Shown one piece after another: positions 52,298 through 61,765 of a stretch of DNA of 64,000 nucleotides. Both the position numbers and the translations under genes were made by a program. This DNA comes from Natronogracilivirga saccharolytica (GTDB lineage: Bacteria > Bacteroidota > Rhodothermia > Balneolales > Natronogracilivirgulaceae): contig NZ_JAFIDN010000006.1 in NCBI RefSeq assembly GCF_017921895.1, positions 1-64,000 of the forward strand, read 5' to 3'. The notes under the pieces were generated by a model. That model saw nothing but the letters and a program-made list of their open reading frames with translations, made no database searches and was not told where the DNA came from. Each line of letters starts with the position of its first letter. The stretch's first letter is position 1.

Positions 52298-52659
52298 TAT
52301 TCCTGAGTTGCGGACCAGCCGGACGCGTCGCTGCATCTGTTACCGTTATCCTCTGGTTGAAACAACCGGCTTCTGTCAAACGGAAAATGTACGCAATTAT
52401 GCGAAAATAATCAGGATCGGACGAGGTTCAACGTCCGATCCGGTTCAGGTCTGTCAGCATTCATCCATCCGCCGAACGGACGGACAAGATGCTATCATTA
52501 GCTTAGAGAACAAAACATGAACATCCTTACAACATTTTTCCATTTTTCTGTTGAATGATTGCCGGAACCGCGTTGTTACAAAATGTACACTTTTCAGCAC
52601 ATGACAAACCGTACATCGTGTATGGTATGAACTGGATATCAAACAGATAGAGGAGACTT
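52298..52659. other. Divergent region between DUF1684 gene and doxX
   Basis: About 360 bp without a gene. It contains a perfect 10-bp-arm hairpin at 52414-52441 (separate entry), AT-rich sequence at 52490-52600 likely carrying the doxX promoter, and a good Shine-Dalgarno GAGGAG five bases before the doxX ATG. No small ORF looked convincing. Confidence 0.5.
52414..52441. repeat. Perfect palindromic hairpin, 10-bp arms
   Basis: GGATCGGACG (52414-52423) and CGTCCGATCC (52432-52441) flank AGGTTCAA. It sits between divergent genes, so it is not an obvious terminator; it may be an operator, a leader hairpin or the end of an unseen small RNA. The loop resembles a tRNA T-loop, but no tRNA surrounds it. 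Confidence 0.5.
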
Positions 52660-53064
52660 ATGGTAAATGCATCAAACGATCAGAATAAAGACATTGCGCT
52701 GCTTCTGCTCCGACTTGGTGTCGGAATTATTTTCATCGTGGCCGGATGGGGAAAAATTACCGGAATTGAGGGAACACAAGGTTTTTTTGGTGAAATCGGG
52801 ATACCGCTTCCCGGGCTGATGGCATGGATTGTTGCCATTGTTGAATTCGTTGGCGGTATACTGGTACTTGTCGGAGCCTACATCCGTATTCCTGCTATTC
52901 TGCTGGCCATAATCATGGTCGTTGCCCTTCTCACTACCAAAGTCATACCCGGGGAATCTTTTTCAGCATACCGGCTTGACCTGATGCTTCTTCTTGCCAG
53001 TGCCGCACTCGCACTGATGGGAAGCGGAAAGTTTTCCCTGGACGACAAACTGGGCAGCAAATAA
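52660..53064 (+). CDS. DoxX family membrane protein
   Basis: 134 aa, four membrane helices, with the DoxX opening LLLRLGVGIIFIVAGWGKI and a central GLMAWIVAIVEFVGGILVL. Proteins of this family are linked to redox stress and quinone or thiosulfate chemistry; the role here is unknown. A strong GAGGAG ribosome site precedes the ATG. Single gene with its own terminator at 53105-53139. Confidence 0.9.
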   Translation: MVNASNDQNKDIALLLLRLGVGIIFIVAGWGKITGIEGTQGFFGEIGIPLPGLMAWIVAIVEFVGGILVLVGAYIRIPAILLAIIMVVALLTTKVIPGESFSAYRLDLMLLLASAALALMGSGKFSLDDKLGSK

Positions 53065-53104
53065 TCCGAAATGCATGCCGGTTACATCGTCCGGACGATC
53101 ATTC

Positions 53105-53139
53105 AAAGGGGCTGCGGTCATTTCACCGCTCCCCTTTTT
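53105..53139 (+). terminator. Rho-independent terminator after doxX
   Basis: AAAGGGG-CTGCGGT pairs with ACCGC-T-CCCCTTT around a short loop (CATTTC), followed by a T-run. It separates doxX from the next plus-strand cluster. Confidence 0.85.
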
Positions 53140-53192
53140 ATTTTCCTTCCCGATTGCCATTCCCTGTTGTTTGCATACCTGACTGACCCCGT

Positions 53193-54197
53193 ATGGATCC
53201 ACTGACGCATGCATTGACCGGTGCCGCTGCCGCCCAGTCGGTCGCCCCCGAAGAAAAGCACCGTCCCGCCGCCTTTACCGCCGCCATTGCCGGACTCCTT
53301 CCCGACGTTGAGACGTTCATGCACATGCCGTCGGATCCCCTTTTCAACATCGAAATTCACCGGCAGTTTACTCACGCGTTTCTTTTCATACCCGTCGGTG
53401 CACTCCTCACCGCAGGCCTGCTGTGGTATGTCATGCGCAGGCACCTCTCTTTCCGCGAACTCTTTTTTTACAGTTTTCTCGGTTTCGCAACCCACGGACT
53501 TCTGGATGCCGCCACCAGCTACGGAACCGAGTTGCTCTGGCCTTTCGCTGACACGCGTTTTGCCTGGAACCTGCTGCCTATCATTGACCCGCTGCTCACC
53601 GGGGTCATGGCGGTGCTCACCACCGCAGCGTTTTATTACAGAAAACGGATGTTCGGATGGATATTCTTCGGCTGGCTGCTTCTGTATCTGACCTTCGGCT
53701 TTGTTCAGCGTGAGCGCGGCATCTCGGCCGCCGGCGAACTGGCCGAAGACCGGGGCCACCGGATCGAGCGCCTGGTCGTCAAACCGACCATCGGCAACCT
53801 TCTGCTGTGGCGCAGCACCTACATCGCCGGTGATACCGTCCATGTGGACGCCATTCGCTCTGGCATTTTCTCTCCGCAGATTATCTATGAAGGCGATGCC
53901 GCCCCGATCATCCGTCCCGAAACGGATTTTGCCGAATGGAAAGGCACCACGCTCTACAATGACCTGCTCCGCTTCCGTCGCTTTTCCGACGGATACCTGA
54001 TCCGCCATCCGGAAAAAGACGATATCATCGGCGACGCCCGCTACTCGATGATACCCAACGACCTGAATCCACTCTGGGGAATCCGGGCGGATACCACCCG
54101 TCCCGACCGCCACGTCCCTTTTCTCAATTTCAGAGATGCCGGGCAGGAGGTCAGACAGACATTTATCGACCAGCTTACAGGCCGGGAAAACCGATAA
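53193..54197 (+). CDS. YdjM-like membrane-bound metal-dependent hydrolase
   Basis: 334 aa. It opens with the family signature MDPLTHALTGAAAAQ (His6), followed by AGLLPDVETF and HRQFTHAFLF with metal-binding His and Asp. About four to five membrane helices (to about 175) precede a soluble C-terminal domain (about 180-334). The family (YdjM, DUF457 type) is annotated as inner-membrane metal-dependent hydrolase with SOS links in Escherichia coli, but the substrate is unknown. It lies 74 bp before the amidohydrolase gene on the same strand and after a terminator, so it may be the first gene of the cluster running to 58535. Confidence 0.85.
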   Translation: MDPLTHALTGAAAAQSVAPEEKHRPAAFTAAIAGLLPDVETFMHMPSDPLFNIEIHRQFTHAFLFIPVGALLTAGLLWYVMRRHLSFRELFFYSFLGFATHGLLDAATSYGTELLWPFADTRFAWNLLPIIDPLLTGVMAVLTTAAFYYRKRMFGWIFFGWLLLYLTFGFVQRERGISAAGELAEDRGHRIERLVVKPTIGNLLLWRSTYIAGDTVHVDAIRSGIFSPQIIYEGDAAPIIRPETDFAEWKGTTLYNDLLRFRRFSDGYLIRHPEKDDIIGDARYSMIPNDLNPLWGIRADTTRPDRHVPFLNFRDAGQEVRQTFIDQLTGRENR

Positions 54198-54271
54198 ATT
54201 CAGGTTTGAAAAATTACTAATTATTCAGAATTTACGGCAAGCGTCATCACCCTCCATTCAAGACGGCCGCC

Positions 54272-56056
54272 ATGAAAATCAATGTTCACGCCCATGTGTT
54301 CAATTTTCAGTCCATTCTGACCAAAGAAACCATCCTGCTGCTGTCGCATCGCCTGTCCGGAAAAAACCTGCCCGAACCGCTTCGTGACGCCATACTTTCA
54401 TATCTTCGTACCCGGCGGAAAAGCAGAAGCAAAGACATCTCCCTTGACGATTTCCACCGCACCATCCGCAAGACCCGCTTTTTCAACCGGCTGATGCCCG
54501 GAAAAATGCGTGATTTTTTCGACCGGCACCTGGAACTGCCCCCGTCATCCGAAACCGCTTCCCTGCTGACCAGCCTGCTCGAAGCATCTGTCATCGACCG
54601 GAACCAGGCAAGCTCATCGACCGTAATCAACACCTTTGAATGGCTGCGCATCGGATTCGCAGCCGCCATATCCGATGTCGCTGATGACCTGATCGTGCAG
54701 ATGGATGAGGACGATCTGGCCGTGCTGCTGCCGATGGATATTATTGATCCCAAAGCGGGCAGCCGTGAAAAAAAACTTTTCCCGAAGCAGCTCGCCGATA
54801 CCACCCGGCAGGCACTCAGATTTCCCGGACGCCTGCTTCCCTTCGGAATGGTAAATCCAGCCAGAAAAGAGAGTTTTGAGCTCTTCAGGGAAGCCATCAA
54901 CAGCGGCTCGTGTGTCGGACTCAAGCTCTATCCCGCCCTCGGGTACAGCATCCGGGGTGAGATGATGGATGAGGTTCTCGCATTCTGCGACAGCGAGTCG
55001 GTCCCGGTGCTGCTGCACTGCAACGACACCGGCTTCCGGAAGAGTCCCGATGCCGCACAATACGGGCATCCCGGACACTGGATTCCGGTTCTTGAAAAAC
55101 ACTCCAGCCTGAAGGTCTGTTTCGGACATTTTGGCGGCGAGAAGCAGGATGATGAAGATGTCTGGATCGCACCCGGGCTTCCGCGCGACAGCTGGGCGCA
55201 CCACATTCTGGACCTGATGGATCGCTTCCCCGGCCGGGTATTTGCCGATGTCTCCTATCACAACGAGCAGTACGACGACCCGGATGCCGGAGACAATTAT
55301 CGGAAAAACCTCGCCGCTGTGCTTGAAAATCCGAAATACCGCAGCCAGGTGCTCTGGGGAACCGACTATCACCTGCTTCGCATCGACTGCACCGATCCCG
55401 ATTACACCGATGCGTTCTGCAGCATGATCGGCGAAGACAATTTTGAACTGATGGCGCGGAAAAATCCGGCCGCATTCCTCGGCCTTCCCGTCGATGACGC
55501 CGAAGAAAAACCGAACATAGCAAGACACGTCCGCTGGCTGCTCGAAAACAACGCCCGGGCGGTCCACGGAAAACCCGCTCCCTGGCTGCGCAATCACCCG
55601 GAAGGCAATGTCATTGAAGGCAGCGGCACCGATCCGGCCGGAGATGCACCCTGGGATGTCAACAACCGCATCCACACATCCCTTTTCAACTTCATCTGGA
55701 ATTACAAGGAGCCCGATTTCCTGAGTGAAGGCATGCGCAAACGCATCAACAGGGAATCGGACGATATCAAGGCAAAATTTGAACACCTTGGACGCACCCC
55801 GATCGGCGAGCTCACATTCCACAGCGGCGCGCTGTCCGACAGCACCGACCGAAACCAGTCCATCCGCAGCTTCTGCAACCGCCTCGACACCTGGTTTGGC
55901 CGCGTCAATGAAATCGGACGCATCCGCGATATCAACAGTGCCTTTTACCGCAAAATGAACACCGTCTGCTCCGATCCGGGCAAAACCATCCCGAAAATCG
56001 CACCCGTACTTGAGCAGTTTTACCGGGTCTCATCCGACCTGACCGATGAATCATGA
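54272..56056 (+). CDS. Large amidohydrolase-superfamily protein
   Basis: 594 aa, longer than the usual 280-400 of the amidohydrolase-2 family. Metal-site features: NVHAHVF (His6, His8), LKLYPALGY near 218, LLHCNDT near 248, CFGHFGGE near 287 and LWGTDYHLL near 363 with the catalytic Asp. Residues about 45-170 are a helical insertion, and residues about 410-594 a further helical domain of unknown type. No signal peptide, so cytoplasmic. The stop overlaps the next gene by four bases. It probably hydrolyses or decarboxylates a small molecule; the substrate cannot be told. Confidence 0.78.
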   Translation: MKINVHAHVFNFQSILTKETILLLSHRLSGKNLPEPLRDAILSYLRTRRKSRSKDISLDDFHRTIRKTRFFNRLMPGKMRDFFDRHLELPPSSETASLLTSLLEASVIDRNQASSSTVINTFEWLRIGFAAAISDVADDLIVQMDEDDLAVLLPMDIIDPKAGSREKKLFPKQLADTTRQALRFPGRLLPFGMVNPARKESFELFREAINSGSCVGLKLYPALGYSIRGEMMDEVLAFCDSESVPVLLHCNDTGFRKSPDAAQYGHPGHWIPVLEKHSSLKVCFGHFGGEKQDDEDVWIAPGLPRDSWAHHILDLMDRFPGRVFADVSYHNEQYDDPDAGDNYRKNLAAVLENPKYRSQVLWGTDYHLLRIDCTDPDYTDAFCSMIGEDNFELMARKNPAAFLGLPVDDAEEKPNIARHVRWLLENNARAVHGKPAPWLRNHPEGNVIEGSGTDPAGDAPWDVNNRIHTSLFNFIWNYKEPDFLSEGMRKRINRESDDIKAKFEHLGRTPIGELTFHSGALSDSTDRNQSIRSFCNRLDTWFGRVNEIGRIRDINSAFYRKMNTVCSDPGKTIPKIAPVLEQFYRVSSDLTDES

Positions 56057-56991
56057 ACCGAATACTACCATTTGTCCTGCCACTGATATTGCCATTTGTG
56101 CTGCTGCCCGGCACCTCCGCCGCCGATTCCCCGGACCGGCTGGATGTGTCCGTCGATGTTCCGGTAATTGAATTTACTGACGATCTGTCGCAAGTGACCG
56201 GCGGGGCCGGATGGGATCTCGCCTGGAACATGCCCGTCAGCCGGTTTGGCAAACGGGAGCTGCGTGGAGGCGACCTCACCGCAGACGGATCCGCACATTT
56301 CCGGACCGACGGCATCTGGCTGCTTGATCCTGACCTCGGGCGCCGGCCTGCCACCGCCGACCTGCACTGGGATTTCGGTTTCGAACTGGCTCCCCGCCCC
56401 GTCGATGACATCCCGGGAGACCTCTTTGAAGAGGATATCACCTACACCGACATCGGCTTTTTCAACTGGATCTACAACTACCGGTTTGCCATTACCCTTG
56501 AAGCCGGACTTGAAGCCGATCCCGCGTTTGAGAAAGGTTTTCTGGCATTCGGAACCGGCCTGCGGATGATCAACATGGCACGGTCTGGCCGGAGCGGACT
56601 GCTTCCCACCTTTCATATCTACTACGAGGGCGTTGCCGGCCTGCAGGATGAAGCCGTCGGCGGGGTGGAATCGAACCGGCAGTACCGGCGTCTCCGGCTT
56701 CTGCAGCGCCATCAGCTAAGCCTTGGACTCATCGGCCTGCCGGATGCCGCCCTTGCCGCAGGTTATCAGTACACCCGCGATTTCGGTCAGACTGCCGCAT
56801 ACAGAGAGGACGGTTTCGACAGCCGGTTCGGATGGGTCGTCGACCTCTCCTGTGCCATCCGCTGGTCCGGACGGGATGAGCGGCTCAACCGCATCGACCT
56901 GTTTTCCCGCTACTCCGGGGGCCGGATCGCACCGGTCACCGTCTCCGATAACGCATTCACCTTCGGCCTCCGGATCCCCTACTCACGTTAA
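56053..56991 (+). CDS. Exported protein of unknown function, probably outer-membrane beta-structure
   Basis: 312 aa. Signal peptide about 1-24 (ends GTSAADSP). The mature part alternates short hydrophobic/aromatic strands with turns (for example FNWIYNYRFAITLEAGLEAD, TFHIYYEGVAGLQ, LALAAGYQYTRDFG-like pattern) and ends in NAFTFGLRIPYSR, which suggests a small beta-barrel or beta-rich surface protein. I do not recognise the family. It overlaps the amidohydrolase gene by four bases and ends 11 bp before the serine-hydrolase gene, so it belongs to the same operon. Confidence 0.72.
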   Translation: MNRILPFVLPLILPFVLLPGTSAADSPDRLDVSVDVPVIEFTDDLSQVTGGAGWDLAWNMPVSRFGKRELRGGDLTADGSAHFRTDGIWLLDPDLGRRPATADLHWDFGFELAPRPVDDIPGDLFEEDITYTDIGFFNWIYNYRFAITLEAGLEADPAFEKGFLAFGTGLRMINMARSGRSGLLPTFHIYYEGVAGLQDEAVGGVESNRQYRRLRLLQRHQLSLGLIGLPDAALAAGYQYTRDFGQTAAYREDGFDSRFGWVVDLSCAIRWSGRDERLNRIDLFSRYSGGRIAPVTVSDNAFTFGLRIPYSR

Positions 56992-57002
56992 ATCCGCCGA
57001 CC

Positions 57003-58535
57003 ATGAAAAAAATCAAGCCACCCTTCTATCCGATCATTTACATTCGCGGTTTTGCTATGACCCAGTCCGCCGTCGAGGAGACCGTCGCCACCCCATACAT
57101 GGGTTTCAACCTCGGATCGACCAAAATCCGGCAGGAATGGGACGGCGAGGTCAAGCGCCACATTTTCGAATCCCCCCTCATCCGCCTGATGAAAGATTTT
57201 GGCTATGTCGACAATTATTCCGACGGGCTGGAGACGGAGGGCGATATACCGGCAAAAAGCATCATCATCCACCGCTACTACGAGCAGGCCGACAGTGACA
57301 TCGGCTCCGGTGACGGTGTCCCGTCGATTGAAGAAGCCGCCGGATCCCTCAGCGAACTGATTCTAAAAACGCGTGACCAGGTCTGCGGCGATGATTCCGA
57401 TGCCAAAAGTGCCTTCCGTGTGTACCTTGTGGCGCACTCAATGGGCGGATTGATTGCACGCTGCCTGCTGCAGAATGACAAAATCGGCAGCAAAGAGGCC
57501 AAATCACTGGTGGACAAGGTTTTCACATACGGAACACCCCACAACGGAATCGAAATCCGCGGTGTGAATGTCCCGCGCTTTCTGGGCGGATGGGATATCA
57601 ACAATTTCAACCGCCGGCGCATTGCAGAATACCTTCAGTTGTCCGGCAGCCTGGGAAGCAGCAACGGAGATACGGCACGGCCGTGGCGGGTTCCGGGTGA
57701 TGAAAGCAACAGGGTGGATACTCTTGACGGCAAATTTCCGGAATCACGGTTTTTCTGCCATGTCGGAACCAATCATGAAGACTACAATCTGTCGAGGTAT
57801 GCGGTAGGGCCGATGAGTGACGGACTGGTGCTGATCAAAAATGCGAGCATTCAGGGTGCGCCCCGGACCTACACCCATCACAGTCACAGCGGCCATTATG
57901 GTCTGGTCAATTCCGAGGAGGGGTATCAGAACCTGACGCGCTTTCTGTTCGGTGACGTCCGTGTCACAGGCCGGATGCTGGTCCGGGACCTGCCGCTTCC
58001 GCCGTCGGTGCGCAAGGCACACGAAGACGGAAGAGAAATACGCGCCTCCTATCTTTTTGAATGCACTGTCATGACGCGGGGCGCGCGATTCCGGCTGAGC
58101 GACCGCCGGATCGACAACAACTCTGCCGTTTTCCGGAAGTTTGAAGAGATGTTTCCCGATAACGGGGCATCGGGCAGCAAAAAGCTCCGCATGCCGGTGC
58201 TGTTTTCGGTTTTTCTGGACCGCAAAAAAATCGAGTCAGGTAAAACACTTGTTTTCACCATTGACCTGGCCGTCAAAACCACGGACTACCGCATCAGCGG
58301 CAACCTGTTCACCCGCCAGCGCATCCCTGAGGAGAATCTGTTCCGGGAAAAAGTAACCCTCAAGGCAGTTCAGGATAAAGGCCAGTGGCGGCTGCGGTAC
58401 ATTTTGACTGATGAACAGTGGGGAGAAAACAAGGGCCGGAGTGTGACATTTGAGGACGGGCGCTTCCTGATTCCGCTGAGTTCCAGGAAAGGGTTCAAGT
58501 CCGACCTGGAGGTTACTGTTGATATGGCAACGTAA
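57003..58535 (+). CDS. Lipase-like alpha/beta hydrolase with C-terminal beta domain
   Basis: 510 aa. Alpha/beta-hydrolase core about 8-320: oxyanion-type IIYIRGFAMT, nucleophile elbow VAHSMGGLIAR with Ser146, a TYGTPHNG strand, a candidate acid in GPMSDGLVLI and a candidate His in HSGHYGLVNSEEGY. This resembles the PGAP1/lipase-like esterase group. Residues about 320-510 are a beta-rich domain (LFECTVMTRGARFRL, FTIDLAVKTTDYR) of unknown role. No signal peptide, so it appears cytoplasmic even though its upstream neighbour is exported. Last gene of the amidohydrolase cluster; it converges with the RND pump gene with 101 bp between. Confidence 0.8.
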   Translation: MKKIKPPFYPIIYIRGFAMTQSAVEETVATPYMGFNLGSTKIRQEWDGEVKRHIFESPLIRLMKDFGYVDNYSDGLETEGDIPAKSIIIHRYYEQADSDIGSGDGVPSIEEAAGSLSELILKTRDQVCGDDSDAKSAFRVYLVAHSMGGLIARCLLQNDKIGSKEAKSLVDKVFTYGTPHNGIEIRGVNVPRFLGGWDINNFNRRRIAEYLQLSGSLGSSNGDTARPWRVPGDESNRVDTLDGKFPESRFFCHVGTNHEDYNLSRYAVGPMSDGLVLIKNASIQGAPRTYTHHSHSGHYGLVNSEEGYQNLTRFLFGDVRVTGRMLVRDLPLPPSVRKAHEDGREIRASYLFECTVMTRGARFRLSDRRIDNNSAVFRKFEEMFPDNGASGSKKLRMPVLFSVFLDRKKIESGKTLVFTIDLAVKTTDYRISGNLFTRQRIPEENLFREKVTLKAVQDKGQWRLRYILTDEQWGENKGRSVTFEDGRFLIPLSSRKGFKSDLEVTVDMAT

Positions 58536-58636
58536 TCCCTTCAAAGCGTCACTGCCGCCACGATAATGGCGTGCAGTGCCTGCCGCTGTCCTGCCCTGGT
58601 TGTGATGGTCCCGGGTCTCTGTTCCGGAAATACCGT

Positions 58637-61600
58637 TTATTCGGCCGCTATGCGTTTTCTGTGGAATATGGCATACATTACCGGAATCAGCCCGAGTGTG
58701 ATCAGAGTAGAGAAAGAGAGTCCGCCAATTACGGAAATCGCCATGGGCTGCCACATTTCGGCGCCTTCACCCAGGGCCAGAGCCAGCGGAAACATGGCAA
58801 GCACCGTTGTGAGTGTAGTCATCAGAACCGGACGCAGACGCATTTTCCCAGCCTCAATGATCGAATCGAACACTTTCATGCCCTGACCTTGCAGCAACCG
58901 GATATAGTCGATAAGCACGATGGCATTCTTGACCACAATTCCCACCAGAATCACCGCTCCAAGCATACCGATGACACTCAGTGACGTTCCGGTGATGAGC
59001 AGGGCCAGAAATACACCTGTAAAGGAAAAGGGAATAGAAAACATAATCACCAGCGGATCCCGGAAAGATTCGAACTGTCCGGCCATCACTATATAGACAA
59101 GCACCAGGCTCAATACCAGTACCAGCAGCAGACCCGAAAAACCCTCCTCCTGTCCCTCTATGTCCCCGCCATATTCGATCTCCACATCATCCGGTATATC
59201 CATCTGACTTATCTGATCCCGGATATCATCAACCGCATCACTCAACGGCCGGTCATGCAGTCCAGCAGTCACTGATACAAACCGTTCACGATTGAAGCGT
59301 TCAATATTAGGCGGGGTCATCACCTCGTTGATATGACCCAGGTCCGATACCCGTACCTGTCTGCCATCGGGAGTCATGACACTGACCTGTTCCAGTGATG
59401 TCAGACTATGCCGGTCCTCATCACGATATCTCACCAGCACATCATATTCATGGCCGTCACGCCGGAATTGTGTGGCAACAAGGCCGTCCATAGTTCCCCT
59501 TACAATATTTGAAACTGAAGCGGAATTAAGACCTGATCCGGCAAGCTTTTCACGGTCCAGATTCAACTCAAATTCCGGACGGTCATCACCACGGCTTCTT
59601 CTCGGATCGCGGACACCCTCGATTGTCCGCATGCTGTCAATCAGATTATTGGCAATGACGCCGGTCTGCTCAAAGTCGCGGCCAATGATGTTAACTTCGA
59701 TTGGTCTTGGACTTCCCGCACCTCCGCCACCGGCTTCAATTTGCAGGTGGTTGATTTCAGGCACTTTTTCCACGCGCTCTCTCAGAACCTCCGCAATTTC
59801 AAACACAGAACGATCCCTTTCGTCCAGTGTCACCAGCTGCAGGTTGCCATTGATCTGATAAACGGGATTTGCACCGCCCATACCTGTCCCGCCGGCGCGA
59901 ATGCTCATATTCCTCAGTTCCGGCACTTCTTCTGTAATGATCTCCTCAAGCTCGTAAATCACCTGTTCGGTAAACTCAAGCGATCTGCCCGTCGCCAGTT
60001 CTGCTTCCAGCTGCACCTGGTTATTATCCGATACCGGCATAAACTCGGTTCCGATCACAGGTATCATGGCCAGGGTAAAGGCGAATATTCCCAATGCACC
60101 GGCGATAACCGTTTTGCGGCGTCTTATCGACCAGCGTACTGCCCTTCCGTAGGCATTTTCCAGTGCACCAAAACCCTTAGAAAATGAAGAAACAAAAAAT
60201 TGCACTGCCCGGCTCCTCTTTTTCTGATCATCTTTGTGGTTCATCAGGACAGATGCCAGCATGGGGGTCAGCATGAGTGCCGACAGCGTTGATGTGACTA
60301 CGGTCACCACAACAATAAAGCCGAGCTCACGGAACCAGAACCCCATCATACCGGAAACAAAAGTTAGTGGCAGAAACACGGCTACAACGGTAAGCGTGGA
60401 CGCCACCACAGCTGTGAATACTTCCCGGGCGCCCCTTACGGCCGCACCGGACGGGTCGTCACCGGCTTCCAGCCGTTTCATGACATTTTCAAGCACCACG
60501 ATTGCATCATCCACCACCATTCCCAGGGCAATGGCCAGTGAGGAGAGCGAAATAATGTTCAGTGTGCTTCCCGTGAGAGCAAGATAAATAAAGCCCATAA
60601 CCAGGGAGACGGGAATTGTGACCGCAATAATGATGGTCGCACGCCACCGGTGCAGGAACACAAATACCACCAGTATCACAAACATGATGGCGTAGAGGAT
60701 CACTGATGAGAGGTTATTGATAGCTCCGGAAATAAACTCGGATGTATCCAGCAGTACGCTGACCTCTACATCATCCGGAAGACGGTCCTGAATTTCCGGC
60801 AGCCTTTCATGCAGGTCATTGGCTACAGTTACCGTATTGGCATCCGACTGTTTGTTTATCGTCACTGCAACCCCGCGGCCCCTGTTTACGCGACTCAGGG
60901 ATGTCTCGTCCTCGTACTCTGTACGGATGGAAGCCACTTCATGCAAATAGACCGCCCGGCCCTCATCATAGGCAACCACGACATCCCCGATCTCCCTTTC
61001 ATCAGCAAATTCGGTATTGGTGCGCAAATTGTAGGAACTGACGCCAATATCCAGCCTTCCGGCCGGCACCGATACATTTTCAGCTCCGATTATATCAGAA
61101 ACCCGGTCAATATCCAGGTTGTAAGCTTCAAACTGCACGGGATCTATCTGAACCTGGATTTCCTGTACCGGAGTGCCGAAAAGATTTACGGCACCGACAC
61201 CGGGTACCCTGTTTAAAGAGGCCACCAAATCATCATCCAGAATAGTTTCCAGCTCATGGTAACTCTCTTCTGCCGTTACGGCAAAAATCATGATGGGGAT
61301 GGCTCCGGCATCAAACTTCTGGATTATCGGCTCATCTATATCGTCCGGCAGCTGCTGCCGGGCCCTGCTCACCGCATCCCGCACATCATCCGAGGCCTCA
61401 AGCATATCTATTCCCCAGTCCAGCTCAAGAGTAATAATTGAGGAGTTGTCCAGAGATTCGGACCTGATCTCCTCAAGGTTCGGTATGGTACTGAGAACAT
61501 CCTCAAGCTCCTCGGTTACATTCCGCTCAATTTCCTGCGCTGCCACTCCCGGATAGGTCGTGATCACGGTGATCACAGGCGCCTCTATCTCCGGAAACAA

Positions 61601-61705
61601 ATCCACGGGCAGACGTGTAAATGAAAAAACTCCAAATACAATTATGGCCAGAAAAACCATCCCTATGGCAACGGGTCTTCTGACGGCCAGTTGATACATA
61701 CTCAT
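58637..61705 (-). CDS. RND efflux pump inner-membrane transporter (AcrB/HAE1 type)
   Basis: 1022 aa, standard length. Twelve membrane helices and two large periplasmic loops. The proton-relay Asp pair in helix 4 is in GMVVDDAIVVLENV near 399-400, and the conserved Lys is in VGIVVKNAIVLIDYI near the C-terminus. The N-terminus is typical (RRPVAIGMVFLAIIVFG, then LPVDLFPEIEAPVI). It exports drugs or other amphiphiles with the adaptor and TolC protein encoded just upstream on the same strand. No TetR- or two-component-type regulator is in view. Confidence 0.95.
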   Translation of the reverse strand: MSMYQLAVRRPVAIGMVFLAIIVFGVFSFTRLPVDLFPEIEAPVITVITTYPGVAAQEIERNVTEELEDVLSTIPNLEEIRSESLDNSSIITLELDWGIDMLEASDDVRDAVSRARQQLPDDIDEPIIQKFDAGAIPIMIFAVTAEESYHELETILDDDLVASLNRVPGVGAVNLFGTPVQEIQVQIDPVQFEAYNLDIDRVSDIIGAENVSVPAGRLDIGVSSYNLRTNTEFADEREIGDVVVAYDEGRAVYLHEVASIRTEYEDETSLSRVNRGRGVAVTINKQSDANTVTVANDLHERLPEIQDRLPDDVEVSVLLDTSEFISGAINNLSSVILYAIMFVILVVFVFLHRWRATIIIAVTIPVSLVMGFIYLALTGSTLNIISLSSLAIALGMVVDDAIVVLENVMKRLEAGDDPSGAAVRGAREVFTAVVASTLTVVAVFLPLTFVSGMMGFWFRELGFIVVVTVVTSTLSALMLTPMLASVLMNHKDDQKKRSRAVQFFVSSFSKGFGALENAYGRAVRWSIRRRKTVIAGALGIFAFTLAMIPVIGTEFMPVSDNNQVQLEAELATGRSLEFTEQVIYELEEIITEEVPELRNMSIRAGGTGMGGANPVYQINGNLQLVTLDERDRSVFEIAEVLRERVEKVPEINHLQIEAGGGGAGSPRPIEVNIIGRDFEQTGVIANNLIDSMRTIEGVRDPRRSRGDDRPEFELNLDREKLAGSGLNSASVSNIVRGTMDGLVATQFRRDGHEYDVLVRYRDEDRHSLTSLEQVSVMTPDGRQVRVSDLGHINEVMTPPNIERFNRERFVSVTAGLHDRPLSDAVDDIRDQISQMDIPDDVEIEYGGDIEGQEEGFSGLLLVLVLSLVLVYIVMAGQFESFRDPLVIMFSIPFSFTGVFLALLITGTSLSVIGMLGAVILVGIVVKNAIVLIDYIRLLQGQGMKVFDSIIEAGKMRLRPVLMTTLTTVLAMFPLALALGEGAEMWQPMAISVIGGLSFSTLITLGLIPVMYAIFHRKRIAAE

Positions 61706-61765
61706 AGCTTAATTCCTGTTTCAATATCTGATCTGTAATGTGCTGGTCCCGCTGACCGGAATCCC

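Noticed and set aside
52414-52441. tRNA or tRNA fragment (loop resembles GGTTCAA)
   Set aside because: The stem and spacing do not match a T-arm, and no acceptor or anticodon arm is found around it.
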